DNA of 64,000 nt from Antedon mediterranea (Eukaryota; Echinodermata; Crinoidea; Comatulida; Antedonidae). Below the pieces are notes generated by a model that saw only the letters and a program-made list of their open reading frames with translations, was not told where the DNA came from and ran no database searches. Positions 24,260 through 38,649 of the stretch are shown here, one piece after another. The position numbers and the translations under genes are program-made. The first letter of the stretch is position 1, and the number at the start of each line of letters is the position of its first letter. Location: positions 35,265,795 through 35,329,794 of the forward strand of contig NC_092670.1 in NCBI RefSeq assembly GCF_964355755.1, read 5' to 3'.

Positions 24260-27200
24260 GGTAATGTTCCAACATAGACGAAAATGCAGAGCATGATTTT
24301 AGTAAGTTGCTTACCACTAAAAAAATACAATGAAACTATTATTATTTGTTGATTAATTAGGCATAGCATGACCATTTATTACCAATTAAACAAGACATTA
24401 TTATTAAGAAAACCTTTTTCTATTACTGAATGTGCTCTATAACAGAGCGCCACTTTATTACACCTGAACATTCTCTGTAAATTGATATGTAAACATATGT
24501 TCCAACAAATTATGTACTTATAACGATTAGCCACCCGTTGATAGAAAAATGTACAGAATCAGATCTGATATACAATACAAACTCTCAAATATTTCTCTTA
24601 CACGAATATAAAAGACAGTTCAAAATACTTTTCGATTGTCACTCAAAAGCAGCGATAATTTTTGTAAGGTTTGAGACATAATGTATCATTTTCAAGTTTA
24701 ATGTAATTATAAACTGAAATGAAATTTGTAATGATCATAATTGATTTGATTTTATTCCGTTTCAACATATGATTACAAGACAATATGAATTCAAACAATG
24801 TACAAGCAAATATAGCCCATAAAGTCGAGAAAAAAAATCAACTTAATTCCAATGGGGTCCTTTAAAAACAGTATAAACAATCACAACAAACACCATAGAC
24901 AATCACAACAAACAGCATATACATACAAATCAAACACGCATAAAATAAAATATGGCAGAAGATTTACAATTTAAAAAAAAAAAAATATGAGACAATAGCA
25001 ATTGGATGAGCTAGTTTTATTATCGAATTGAAAGAAGCAAAACAATTAAACTATAACTCTTAATTTGGCTGACAGCAAATGTATGCGTTTTGATAATAAG
25101 TATGTAAATCAAACAGAGTTGTTAGATTTTTGCTAAGTATTTAGGCATCATTCAGGCATCAAATGTGAACACGGTGGAAAGAGGATAGGGTTAAGTTTCA
25201 TTATGATCCCACATCATATTATAGTTTAGAAAAGCAGAGGTTTGGTTTTGCTGCTAAGTAAAAACAGTATGCTAAATTATTTTAATTAAAAAATATTATA
25301 TTTGAGGTGATCTTTGGTTGGAAATTTAACATAGAGCATTCATTCATCCTTTATAGAAGGAGAGAAAACTTCTGTCAGTTAATATCAGTCAACGACACAA
25401 AATGATAATATACAAAGAATCGTTAAACAAGTAAATCGTCTCAAATACTTCCCATTGTCTAGAATATCTACAAGATTGTTATCTTTAATTGAACGTGATT
25501 TTTATATAACTAGACAGAATTATTATATTTTATCGTGGGTAGTTTAAAAAATAAATTAAATTAGATTTAATAGTAATTATGTAGACGGTACACCGTCTTG
25601 TTTGTGTTGTTGACAATTTTTCAGAGAGTGTCAATGACTCGGACATCGTAGGGGGATGACCAATATTTTGGTAGTAATGACCTCGAATTAGAGGTGGACA
25701 ACCGCATTTATATTTTAAGAATATCAAAGCTGTCACAGAAACCTAGATAAGTAAGACAATTATTTCTATGTTTCGTATTGAATGTATCATGCTTTCTTCC
25801 AATTGTGTTTACTGAAAAATAGAAAATGTTTAAAACTTAATTTAAAAACAAAGCATTTTAAGAAAGAAATTAGGAAACTCAACTCCATAATTTTAACCAA
25901 CCGATGTTCTAAAATACTATACTCAAAGTGTATAGTGAAAGTGAATGAAGATGATTTTTCGTGATTAAATTTTGTTGCATAGCATTTCTACTTATTTTAT
26001 CTAGTTTATGGCAAAAGTATATAATACTGTACTATGTTTTTTTAAAAGAAGATTGTAAATTAGATATAAATAAAATATATAAAAAAAAATTAAATAAAGT
26101 CAGTGATCGAACAATCAACAGGTTATAATTTGTAGGCGTATGTATAGGCTACCGGTAGTATCTTGACGAGCTGCAATTACATACTCAATTATCAAGGTCG
26201 GGTGAGTCGATTACCCTTTACCTATAATAATTTTAGAGAAAAAAGAGAGAGTGGGTTCAAATATATCACAGGTATCTCAGTCACTAACCTCGAAAGATGG
26301 ACGTCGATATAAAGATTAAGGTACTATATTATAACTAGAATTAGTTAGGCGCAAACGTAACGTGCATGTACGTACGCACGCTAAACCAGGTGTGCGTTAT
26401 TAGGATGTATGCTATACTATGACCTGATGTTTGTTAACATTGTTAAATTTAATGAGGGTCCCTAATGATCATGGATGAACCACTCTCGTTAAATATTGTT
26501 GAAATAAAAAATAAAATAAACTAAAAAAGTCGATTTTGTACAAACACAATATGTGATGCGCAGATGGTGTATATAAAAAAAAAACAAACAAGCGCATACA
26601 ACTCGACGCAAACTTCGTTAAACTAAATACTGTAAATACAAAAATAGGCCTACTGCAAATAAATAAATATATGAGCGTTAATATAAGCGTTATATGACTT
26701 CTGTATGCACTAGTAAGAATTCCACTATAACATAAATAACGATTCATAAATAAAGATTTTAAAAATGCTTTTACTTATTTAATTAATTATTAAACGAAGA
26801 CCTTATTATAATGGGCTAATTGATGATGATGCCAATTTATACGTCATTTAAGCCTATGGTACATTTTTCTAGCACGTACGTTTACCTAGTTTTATGAGAC
26901 TGTGGGATGACTTCTTGGAAAGAGGGCTGTCTAAATTAAAATAGGAAGTAGGTAACTACCGGCATCTACTTTAACATTAAATTAATGTGTAGTTCCAATT
27001 GTTGCACAAAATAAAACTAACCCGGTTTAAATCAAGAACAAATTATCATTATTATTTTTCCAGCATTTATGATTTGGTGGAAAATGGCTTTGCACGTGTA
27101 GTCTATGCGGTATTGACTACGGTATTGGAAGCAAAAATGTGCTAAAATTATTCTAAGCTGACACTTAAATGACTTTTGAGGGATGACAAAGGCTATAGCA

Positions 27201-27835
27201 TAATCTTGTCACACCAATGTCAAGAAAAGGCGGGTGGGCTAAATGTTAACTTTATAGCCTGATTCCTTCAATCACTACGGAGCTCTGCCAGCAAAGTAAT
27301 AAATCAAGAAAAGGAAATGAAAGTAAATTAATTGATGATAGATCTATTCAACATATCCTATAATTTCCTATCTGCTAATGATCGGTCAAGTCACATCATA
27401 CTCTTACAATCAACTCAATCAGTTACGCACCGGAAAAAAGTGTTAACGGATCAGTCTCATCGGTCAGTAAAATGGTCAATCATAGACGGACTTGCTCTTC
27501 GGGGCCTACCAATGTTAGCTACAGGGCATTAGGGAGCCTCTGTACACTGCACGGAAGTTAAAGCAAGGGAAAGGAAAGTTTATGCAAAGTGGGGGCGCTT
27601 CGTCCACTAGACTACAGCATGTATTATATATAATAAAAAAATCAAAATAATAGAAAAATAAATAAGATAATTTACATATTTAAAAGATGAATATTATATT
27701 ATTAATACTATAGTATTTAATATAATATCCATGTTTAAATATCTAAAATATCTTATTGATTAATTAATTAATACTTATGTACATAGTGTATTTTGAGTAC
27801 TATTTTACTTAATTTCACCCGATTCTGCAGTTTTC
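24260..27835. other. Non-coding stretch, no gene seen
   Basis: AT-rich, with short frames only. No SINE, TIR pair or RNA gene was recognised. Confidence 0.5.
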
Positions 27836-27847
27836 ATTAGATACTCT

Positions 27848-27934
27848 CTAACTGACTACTGAGAGTCAGTTAGTCTCTAACTGACTACTGAGAGTCAGTT
27901 AGAACTATCTAACTGACTATTGAGTGTCAGTTAG
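27848..27934. repeat. Three tandem 26-base hairpins
   Basis: CTAACTGACT, a 6-base loop and AGTCAGTTAG form a 10-bp stem at 27848-27873, again at 27877-27902, and with one mismatch at 27909-27934. Spacers are 3 and 6 bases. The third loop differs (ATTGAG). Confidence 0.9.
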
Positions 27935-28729
27935 AAGTCTGGTGTATTAAAAGCTTCTATGTTATGTTTATTTGAATATGTCCAGAAATTATTTTGTCTT
28001 GACTCAAATCGTTGTTTGTGAATATTTCTTGAGTAGCCTAAAGTTGTTCATCGTGTCACAGTCGGCTTATGCTATCATTATTATTTAATTATTTTAATTT
28101 AATCAGTAATTCCAACCTGATCATTGTCAATACATTGAAATAATTAGGCATTAATTTAAGTAATTGTATTAAGTTGTGTCTGAAAATATCGAACTATGGG
28201 CGTGTTTAAAATCGTGATACATTCGGTATTTTAGTACAGTATTTGTAAACCTTATTGTGTATATTAAAACAAGGTTAATTCATGTCCAACGTGCTTTACA
28301 AGCGGTAAACACGTCTTTAAAATAGCAATATATAATTGTATTAGTATCGAATTAGGAATATTTGTCTAGGTTGCCTAAAGCACTTCTAAAATGGAAAATT
28401 ATCTGATACAATTTGACTTGACAGAATACTGTATGTCCACTAAAGCTTGGTTCACACTAAGGTCATAGTGTAATGTAAAGTGATTTGACCAATCACAAGC
28501 GATATATTATTCAAATTGTCGCTTGTCATTGGTCAACTCGCTTGCGTTGCGTCTCTAGTGAGAACGCTTAATGTCAAAACAATTTACGGCGTGCGTAGGC
28601 CTTATGTACGTGTAGACGCACTCGTAGACACCAGTAACTTCACTCTTCTCTGTTGAATTTGGCAGAACTTAAACACTTGAAAATAAAATACTAAAATGGA
28701 TGGAAGTACAGTATAGATATATATTCCCT

Positions 28730-28828
28730 CACTTGCACTGATGAAGGGCTAGTGTTTTCTGACTGTTTACTTTATCGTTTTGATTTAGCTTTTCGCTTTT
28801 TTTTTTGTATCTCCATTGACACGATATT
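28730..28828 (+). mobile_element. Degraded Penelope-like terminal repeat
   Basis: It shares CACTTGCACTGATGAAGGGC, TTTACTTTATCGTTTTGATTT and TGTATCTCCATTGA with the minus-strand copy at 41107-41222. It has lost the GCCCGAAAGC part, so its ribozyme-like core is broken. Confidence 0.5.
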
Positions 28829-28849
28829 ATCACGGTATTCAACACGCCC

Positions 28850-30050
28850 ACCACCACAACGCTCACTGCAACATTCTCTCTTTTAAACTAAAAGATATAT
28901 ATTTCAATGTAGAAAATTACTATTTATGAATCGTTTATATTTCCAAATACATTAATTTTTATTAGCTTTGATATTAACTTAGTTTAGAAAATGGCATGGA
29001 TTTAGTTTCATCATGTGAATTGACAGTGGCTTCCTGGGTCGGGTGACTGTGAGATAATCACGTGACTAACTAACCTTACTGAATAAGTGAAAGGGACATA
29101 AGTTACCCCAATGTTTGAAACACACATTTACATCGTCAGAAAGCATTTTGTAATTGGAATTGATTATACGGTCCCATATAGATAAGTATCATTTCAATGT
29201 TAGGTATGAGCTATGTTAATTAGTTCTATGGTACCACTATTACGTGTTCAAAATGTCTGGTCAATGTTTAGATTTTCAGATACAGGACATAACCATCAGG
29301 AATTGCAGCAGATAATTACTATACATAATTTTAAATGAGTTTGTTTTATTGAAACTTTTCATATAATTATTTCATTATCTTTTACATTCCTATTCTTTCT
29401 GATGTAGTAATCTTCTTGTATTTAAAGTTGTCATATATTTAACTGGAATAGCGCATAAATAGTTTGAAACTATATTTCGAAAAAAAAAACTGGCTTAGTT
29501 AGAAATGGTTAAAAACAAATCTTTAACTTTTAAGTAAAATTAAGCCTAGTGTATATTTAATCGAGCCATCTTTAATAGTTACTTAAATTAATTGAGAAAC
29601 AGACGCTTTTCTATTTTTTTTTTCAAGAAAAAAGCGAAAGGTTTTTTTAATTAGGTCAAATAATTGGGATGGTTACTCACATCGTATTAGTGTACTGACC
29701 TATTTTCTCACCAATGACTATATATTTTACTATTATAGGTCACTTTTTGATTTTGAAATAGAATTGCCTGTTTTTGCCCGCTTAGAGAGTTCATAATAAG
29801 TAATATAATATATTTCGTTCAATATTTTATACTTTATGGACTTTATTATTACAAAAAAATTTGCAAATATTTAAGATAATTACAAATTAAATTATTGGCT
29901 GGACCGAGTATAGAAAAGTTATGTTTTTGCGACAAACTGTGTTAAAATTAGGAATACACATGCCTACATTATCTAAAATGAACGAAAAAGTGGGAACAAC
30001 TTTGAGCAAGGAATCAAAATGAATTTAGCAAAGGCAATACTTTGCTCTGT
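28850..30050. other. Non-coding stretch, no gene seen
   Basis: Only short chance frames and poly-T/poly-A runs. No feature could be supported. Confidence 0.5.
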
Positions 30051-30055
30051 ATTAA

Positions 30056-30310
30056 GTGAGTGAGTGGCCAAGCAGTTAAGACAGTGGAACCGTAATTACG
30101 TAGCCATAACATCGGCAGGGGTTCGAGGCTCACTCACTCCATGGTTCTGGTGGTAGAACGAGTCTTCTCGGATAAGGACTATAAACCGTAGGTCCAGTGT
30201 ACACATCTAGCTCGTGTGCACTTTAAAGAACCTAGTACATCTTTCGAGACGTGTAGGGGGTTACCCCGGTGTATTAGTACATCACAGCCACTGATCACCA
30301 ATTCAATTCA
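30056..30310 (+). mobile_element. SINE with a type II tRNA-like (Leu/Ser) head
   Basis: The A box TGGCCAAGCAGTTAAGAC is typical of tRNA-Leu/Ser. GAGTGAG (30058-30064) can still pair with CTCACTC (30129-30135) as an acceptor stem, and the B box reads GGGGTTCGAGGCTC. The body (TCTCGGATAAGGACTATAAACC, GTGTGCACTTTAAAGAACC) resembles the central domain shared by many marine invertebrate SINEs. It ends near an AATTC-repeat tail. Confidence 0.75.
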
Positions 30311-30479
30311 ATTAGGGAACACACTTCATTTCAATTATACTTTTAGAAACCGCGACGTGATATATTTTTACTATAATTTTGTTTTGCTCTTTCATAATAT
30401 AGAAAATAGTCTGAAAATGACGAAATACCGTATTGTGAACAAGGGAAAAGACTCTTTCCTGAGTAAACTAATATAATCG

Positions 30480-32020
30480 TCAAATTATTATTATTATTTT
30501 TTATTTATTGTACATCCAACAGTGTAAACACCAATAACAAGATGAAATATACATATATATAAGAACTATTTAACATCAGTAACGATTAGAATCATATTTA
30601 AACATTAATAAAAATGTTTAATTATCTAACTTATGTATCAGACATTTAAACTTAATTTTAACATTAAGACGTGAGAATTGTACATTTATAATTACTTTGG
30701 GACGGAGATTATAGACAGGGACATTAAGATAAAAATTAGAAATGAGATTACAGGTAAACATAGAATTTAAACACTTGTACAAAAATAGTAGATCAATAAT
30801 TTGTCTTCTCAATTTTAGAGAGGTAATGGGACAGAAGACAATCCATTAATATTATTATTATTATTATTGTTTTTTTTTATTTAATTGAAAAAATATACAT
30901 AAGAAGGTTACCGGAAAAAGGGTGATTTGAAAAAAAAAATATTATTTTTTATTTTTCACATACATTTATTTATAATATCTTACATCATATAAAAGAAGTG
31001 TAGCAATTACAAAATAATTTAGTGGACTAATTGCAAAAAAAGTAGTGCAGGTCGTCATAAAATCTATACAATTATGTCAACGTACTTGCTAAATGATTAC
31101 TCAGGATTATGATATTAAAACCATGTTTTAATAATATCATCAACAGACATTTCAACCGATTTCATGACTTTCGTTTTGGCCATATTTTTTATATAGTTTA
31201 ACTTTTATGTGACCTTATGTCAGATAGTCAGGCACATTAAGATAATGAGATAAACGTTTTTCGTACGCGTAAAAATTCGTCAACGTAAAATTACGTTACG
31301 TTACGTGGTTTCACTGTCGATTCCACTGGGAAGTAATAGTTTATGACAATAATAACAATACACATTATTAATAACTATCAGTACCATTAATTTTTACTGC
31401 GCAGTTATTGTTTTTAGCTTTTGACACTTGAATGAACAGTATCTTCACAGGCACTATTTAGGCTATGAAAACACCAAGAAAATGTCTTTTTCTGAAACGT
31501 ATACCACACTGTCAAATCAATTAGTCCTTCATGTCACGTCTTATTACATTGCTGTCATACAACATTGTTATTTTTCTATAATTGGCCACATCTCTCACGG
31601 GAGTTATCGGCTAGACTGCTTTGATCACTCGTGGGAAGATCTTCACCAGTCGTACCTGGTGGTAAGAGTAATGCGGCTAGATAACCACGTGACCACTTAC
31701 ATAGCTTGACGTGAATTGGCGTAATAATATATCTATGACGTCACCGCGACCAAAGCGCGACATTTGAGTAGGTAAAATGAGACAAAATAAAAGTGTTGGT
31801 TGACGAGGCTGCCATGATCAGTCAACACGAGTGGATTATGAAATTGAATCGCAATAATAATATATTTATTATGAAAGTTTACATCGAACGTGCAATACAT
31901 ATAATAACATTTGACATACATAATGTGTTTAACCAGATCAAACATTGGTTCATTGTTATGCCTCCTTAGAGAGGAGATGGTTGGTATAAAAAATGCTTGA
32001 TGTAATATTTACAGCAAAAA
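30480..32020. other. Non-coding stretch, no gene seen
   Basis: ATT microsatellites lie near 30485 and 30845. Short frames only. The longest starts at TTG and has no recognised similarity. Confidence 0.5.
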
Positions 32021-32029
32021 AATGTGTTA

Positions 32030-32190
32030 AGCTCTGTCTACACTATCAAATTAGTTTGACAAAAAAAGTGTGATGAGCCCAAATATGCTATGTGATATGC
32101 TTAAATATGTCATTGATATGACATCACCTATCCATATATGGGCTCATAACATTTTGTTGTCACATAATGTTTGGTAGTGCAGACAGAGCT
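32030..32190. mobile_element. Family A transposon, copy 8
   Basis: TTA precedes AGCTCTGTCTACACTATCAA, and the right end is GTAGTGCAGACAGAGCT followed by CTA. The interior is diverged but recognisable. Confidence 0.75.
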
Positions 32191-32199
32191 CTAGACAAG

Positions 32200-35100
32200 T
32201 AAGAGGTGTGAATTTCACTCTTCCCTATCTAGGTTAGACCTATAACAAACAATACACCTTTTAGTGTTTTTAAAATGTATCTTTCAACGTATTATTTACT
32301 TATAAGTTTAATCATTCGATTTAGACAGGGTAGTTAATTAATGATATTGAATCGTACAAAGCAAATCGTAAATTTGTGCGAATCAACACGATCGTGTAAA
32401 ATATAAATCAGCAACATAATTCACTTATACCCAAAATTCCCCCAAAACTGTAGCTAATGTTCTTTTTCTTTTGTAGTTTTCCCACTTTTATTTCATCGTC
32501 ATTAAAATTGTTTCATTCATTATGTTTTTTACATTTATGCATCTAATCTAATTCATCATAATTACATATTTACAGTATTCGGTTTGTACCATGCTACAAA
32601 TCATAACCAAACTATTTACAGTATGGGAATGTAGAAAACATATACCAATATAACATACACATCTATACATTCACACACCTTAGGCCTATACTAATTCATA
32701 TCTTTTCTTCATTGAAACGTATTCATCAAATTATCTAGTTTTGTTTATTACCCAATGTTATTAAATTTAAACTTGATATAATATGTCATTCTGATGACCT
32801 GTTTTAGTAATCAATCCAATCCGACAGCCAAACATGTCGCGTGGTAACAATGTCATAACATAAACCACTAAATACCCCAGCATTACGATTCAAGTGTTTT
32901 CAAGTCGATGTTAGCACAACAATGAAAACAAACCTAGGAAACGATTAGTGGTTAATGAAATATTAATGTACTAGACTCAACTCAGTACCATGTCTACGTA
33001 AAATAACAGATTTAACAGAATTCAAATAAAAACATTAACTCAAAGATGTAAACACTTCTTAAAAACAAAAAATATTGACGGGAATGAACTGAAATTTCAC
33101 CTCGGCTATTGTCATTTCCAATACAGACGGAAGGAGGTGGGGGATACATTATTCCACCAACCAAACAATAAACGACACTAACAAATAATGTACATAATAA
33201 TAATAAAACAGAACCGACCCACGTACTTCTAATTAAGTTAGGAAATTAGGAAATATTAAGGTCTGAAACATAGTTAGTTAATCAATAATATTTTATTCAG
33301 TGAGGCCTTGAAATATTTATCGAAATATTTTAGTAAAACTTTGTAAAGTTCACAATATAGTACTGGTGATAATTTCATATTCCATACCATCAATACAACT
33401 CTATTTTGAATGTTAAAAACTGCCGCAAGATGGCGCAGTCTCGGAAGTGACTTCGGCGAATCGAAACCGGAGGTATGACCGCTTGAGTTAAAGCGCCACG
33501 AAATCGAAAAATTTAGGATCCAAAATACTTCATTTTCTTATACTAAGAGACAAAATATGGAACAATTATAATGTAATTGTACTAACATGTTAACATGAAT
33601 CTACCTATCGCGGAACATCTAAGACAGCCAGGGAAGACGGTTAGGCATATCGTTGCATTGTCCATCTACTACCTCATCGGAAAATTAGGCATAATTTATT
33701 GAAGATAAAACGTTCGTTGATAGAAGAGAATAAGATACAACATACAGCGACATAATATCTCTAGTAGACTGGTGGAAATAGCTCAAAAATAGCCTTTGAG
33801 TCAAACAAATTGTAAAAAAAATTGTTTTATTGTTAAAATATGTTCAAAATCCACCCTGATCTGCCCCAGTATAAGTGACCTAATTTGCATAAAATCAAAA
33901 TGGCTGCCATTTGACATTTTTCATCGCAATTATAATGATACAATGAACGGTTTTCACTGTCACTTACTAATTTATACAAATACATTCTGTTTACTAAATC
34001 GTTTTAAATGTAGCCTTGATTAATTTACCTTTTGCTTTTAAAGTTTACGTCATGTTACCGCACTAATGAGCTATTGATTAGTGTCAACAATTTCCTTAGT
34101 TTTGTTAAGAGTAGGCCTAGTAATGATCAGCACGTTCATTGGCCTGTGTCCAGATCTTGACCAGATAATTATTAATTTAAATTAAAATCCTGTTTGGTCA
34201 AGTTCCAAATACAAATTAAAAATAAAATAATAATAAAAGGCGTCTTCAAATTATTATAAATGACAAGTTTTAATCTTGTTTTTTTGTTAAAAATAAAACA
34301 CTTTCACAATTATTACCAACATGGATAACTCAATATAAAGTACAATTTTGTTTTTATAAAATTATCTGCGGCCTAAAATGAATCTGTTCAAAAAATTGCA
34401 GAGAGCAATTAATAATGAATAAAACGGACCTCCTTGCCAAGTTTTTTAATGTTTAGTAGAGGGCGCTGACATATATTTATTATATATCTTAACATGATAA
34501 TTTTATTCATATATCCCGATTTGTATGCCTAATATTCCTGGTATACGCTGCGTAATGAGTAGCCTTTTAAATTGTGAATCATTAGAAAACAAAATCGTAG
34601 TAGTTAGACTAGAATTTGACTTAATTTTACTTTAGGCCGATAAATGTTTATTTTGACAACGTCTGTGGCACCAAAAAGATTCATAAACGTAATACTGTAA
34701 GGCAACATGCTGCAATAAACTTTATTTTAAGAGATTCATGGCATTTCTATGGCATTTCTCGTCGTGACGTCATTGTAACTATAGTTTCATTCCGTTAAAC
34801 GTAAATAATTTTGCTTTAAATACATAAAGTGGAATCATATTTCATATTTATTTCTATAGCTATTAAAATAACAGATGACTTCTTTTAAAGAATTATTAGG
34901 CCTAAAGTCAGATGTAAAGAAAACATAATTATAGTGAATATAAATGGTTTCGTGACTTTATTTTCATGTATACTGCCCTCTTATTTTAATAACGAATATT
35001 TACGAGAGAGTTATGGTACAAATATTCCATGAGGTTAGAAATAAAACCTGGCCTAGACTGTTTTAACGTGGAATTTGTTTTTCGTACCAAAAAAATAAAT

Positions 35101-35290
35101 GAAAACAGGTACTATCATCACACGATCGTTAAATAGTATACAAATAATGAATGACGTTTATGAGTGGAATGTTTGAAATATAATCTTTCATCATTCACCG
35201 AATGACATTATTTTTAGCATTCCACGAATATAAACATACATATGTGTTTTATGTAACATCTAAATAGATTCCTGTCATTTGAATCAGATT
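32200..35290. other. Non-coding stretch, no gene seen
   Basis: AT-rich sequence with no supported gene, RNA or transposon. Confidence 0.5.
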
Positions 35291-35294
35291 AAAT

Positions 35295-36024
35295 AAAAGG
35301 TATAGGCCTTTCCACAGTAATGGTATTAAAACAAATATTTTCCAAACGCGAAAAGTACTATTGCACGCTAGACGACCCACAATCCAGTACCTGTAATGAA
35401 CAGATATTACTAACCCGCTCCACAATCGTTTAATCAAATAAGAAGAATATATTTAGTTATTTTATAATGATGCCTAGCTACGCCTTTATTTGAGTGCTTG
35501 CATTTAATTTGTATAGAATATTACTTGTGTTTTACACAAAAGGTATAGGCCTTTCCACAGTAATGGTATTAAAACAAATATTTTCCAAACGCGAAAAGTA
35601 CTATTGGACGCCAGACGACCCATAATCCAGTACCTGTAATGAACAGATATTACTAACCCGCTCCACAATCGTTTAATCAAATAAGAAGAATATATTTAGT
35701 TATTTTATAATGATGCCTACCTACGCCTTTATTTGAGTGCTTGAATTTAATTTGTATAGAATATTACTTGTGTTTTACACAAAAGGTATAGGCCTTTCCA
35801 CAGTAATGGTATTAAAACAAATATTTTCCAAACGCGAAAAGTACTATTGCACGCCAGACGACCCACAATCCAGTACCTGTAATGAACAGATATTACTAAC
35901 CCGCTCCACAATCGTTTAATCAAATAAGAAGAATATATTTAGTTATTTTATAATGATGCCTACCTACGCCTTTATTTGAGTGCTTGCATTTAATTTGTAT
36001 AGAATATTACTTGTGTTTTACACA
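35295..36024 (+). repeat. Three tandem 243-bp units
   Basis: AAAAGGTATAGGCCTTTCC recurs at 35295, 35538 and 35781, exactly 243 bases apart. The units differ at only a few bases (for example GCACGCTAGACG, GGACGCCAGACG, GCACGCCAGACG). They share ATTTTCCAAACGCGAAAAG and TAACCCGCTCCACAATCG. The high identity means a recent expansion. No coding role is apparent. Confidence 0.9.
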
Positions 36025-36059
36025 TAAATACAATACATACAAAATCAAATGATATAAAT

Positions 36060-37750
36060 ATTGTTGTTATTTATTATTTATTATTTTATTATTTTTATTC
36101 AAAATTTATAGCAAAAATACAATTCTTTGTCGAATTTGACGTTCCATAGCATAACTAACTATCACGTATCGGTATGTCCATACCTAAAATGTTTGTATTT
36201 CAATGCGCATCCTCCACATCACTGCTAAGTCAATATAAAATGTAAGGTAATCAATATCAACGTGCCGTCTCTACGAGTAATAACACGAAATAGTATCTTA
36301 CGTGCATGCATGAACTGTCATTAATTCGTATCGGGGATAAAATGAGTGATTTATGAGGCGCAAATGCGAAAACGATTATAGGAGGCCTACGGGCGACATA
36401 ATAAAACAAAATAGAATGTAATTCAATGTTTATCAATAAAGATAGCAATATAAATGGTTATAATGATAAGTTTTGTTTTATAGACTTCTAGAGCGAATGA
36501 GAGTTAATTGCCGAGGAAGTTCTATCAAAGACTTCTATGCAAAGTACTGTATCATACGTACGTCTCGACTATATAGGCCTAATTTCCATACATAATGCAG
36601 ACATAGATTGAGGAAAATGATACATTCCATGGATTATATTACTAATTAAAGGCAATTGGAAAGATCATTATTAGGCCTAACTAAATTTGAGTTCTGGTCA
36701 GAAGAAGCGTCATGGGCCGAGAAAACACATTTCTCCCTGCTACACTCGCGATCACTACCCGCCCCCATACGTATCCTAAATCTGAAACGTCTACATTGAT
36801 TAGTCTTCAACAATTTGAATAATTGGATTGAACATAGAACTTGATTAGCTGAACAATGAATGAAACATTTTTTTGACTGGGCGAGGTGGATGCACGTAAG
36901 GCCTACCCAATGTAAAGCCACCAACAACGCAATAAGCCTACACTTGTACAACCAAACAAATGCAATTAAAACGCAACCTTAAAGCTGTTCATACTGTGCG
37001 TCAAACTTATCCTATTAATATTGCTCCATGTGAACGTAACTTATCAACAGTTTTAAGGCTGTTTCACACTATTAAGCATTCGAACGTACGTTGTTCGTCG
37101 TCTGCAGCAGTGTGGACGCCATCGAATTGGAATTGTTTTAATGCACGTACCAGTCCTTTAAAATCCAATTCAGTTAACGTAGACATTCAATAAACTAACA
37201 ATAAATATTTCCACTTTATCTAAGCAATTTGTATAAACAGATTGTCCACTTGAAATGTACGTTGTAGAGTAAAACTTAAACATTTTACAGCAAATGTCAC
37301 CTCGGAGTAAAATAATGAATATATCAAATAACGTTGAATAAACTTTTCAGATTGAATTTGCCAATACGGCCTCTAGGCTCATAAAACGAGAATGGAAATT
37401 CTAGAGTGTTTATTCTAATCGCCAGATGAACCGTTCTATCCAGGCAAACATAACGACTCACTTTAAACATGAATTCCTAGAATGTTTTTTTATCCTCAGT
37501 AGAGGAATGTAAATGGGCTGTGATTTATAGTGTCAACTAACTCCGCAGTGGGCAGTCTTCCAGTGGGCCTATGGTCGTTGACATAATGTTTCCCCAGTAT
37601 CCTTTATATACAAGATGAGTTGGTGTTGTTTTTTGTCACAGGTGCCGTAAAGGGACATTTAGCTAGCAATTATGGATCAGAGTAGTTTGTCTTAGGTATT
37701 TGAATTGGATCAACGATGAACGTTGTAAACCTATCAGCATATTCAATTCA
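36060..37750. other. Non-coding stretch, no gene seen
   Basis: Short frames only. One at 36646-36951 (minus) begins with a signal-like peptide but lacks an ATG. Confidence 0.45.
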
Positions 37751-37756
37751 ATGTTT

Positions 37757-37865
37757 AGTCGCGTGCGTGCAACGCGACTCTACAGCACACTATTATGTCG
37801 GTCGGATGGTTGGTAAACACCTCAAATTTGAGCACGCGACTGCAGCCATGTATATGGCCTTGTTT
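37757..37865 (+). mobile_element. Family B repeat, copy 2
   Basis: AGTCGCGTGC opens it and GCACGCGACT lies at 37832-37841. The conserved extension GCAGCCATGTATATGGCC and CTTGTTT matches copy 1 at 8197. Confidence 0.7.
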
Positions 37866-38271
37866 ATTTCCGAATTTCGTATAAATTAACAAACAAAACA
37901 ATCTGACACACGACATTGATGATGATAATGATGATGATATTCGTTATGTAGAGTATTGATCTGTTAGTGTAAAGTTTTACGAGGCAATCGTAATACCTTG
38001 ATAGAAAACAAATGGTTTGTAAGCACCTCAATTCATTAAACATCAAACCTGCGATTAAATGTTGATTGACTTCGCAAAGTTGCATCTCTGAACTGAGTAG
38101 CGTCATGACAAGCAATGTCAGTACAAAACTACTCTAGGCTGACATCGTAAAATAAAGCCGTTTATACGCGTGTCTAAAATTAGCCACTGTCACTTTTGAT
38201 TTTCCGTAAAGGCAGTACGAGTACAAAAATAAGAATGGTCCCTGAAACCATGGAACTGAAACATAGGCCTA

Positions 38272-38613
38272 TTAAAGATGTATTGTCCCCTGAAAATAAT
38301 ATCTTTTTTACATTTTTTTTTCACACAATATTAACTATTCACTTTGACCAAAAATTGTATCAAAAACAAAAATTATTTAAATTTGCCTGAAAAACTATAA
38401 CTTAAAACAAAAAATAGTCAAATTGGCTGTCAGCCAATGGGCTTTTGATTGAATTTAACCCTTTATTTTGTCATTTCATAAAGTGAATACATTATTTTGT
38501 GTTTATTTTTTCTACGGAAGTAATTAACTTGATTAAAACTAAAAAATGACATATTCAAAGTCGGATTTAATTAATCTTCATTGTTTATGTTTTTGGGGGA
38601 CAATACATCTTTA
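38272..38613 (-). mobile_element. Family C element, copy 3 (both ends intact)
   Basis: TTAAAGATGTATTGTCCCC on the left mirrors GGGGGACAATACATCTTTA on the right. The interior is inverted relative to copies 1 and 2. This copy best defines the family ends. Confidence 0.8.
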
Positions 38614-38649
38614 TAAAAAAAACCCATTGCATTTTACAAACAGATATTG

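Noticed and set aside
27848-27934. CRISPR-like array
   Set aside because: There are only three short palindromic units with 3- and 6-base spacers in a eukaryotic setting. Spacers are far too short.
36646-36951. Minus-strand frame with a signal-peptide-like start and several cysteines
   Set aside because: It begins at TTG with no in-frame ATG. I found no splice partner or family resemblance.
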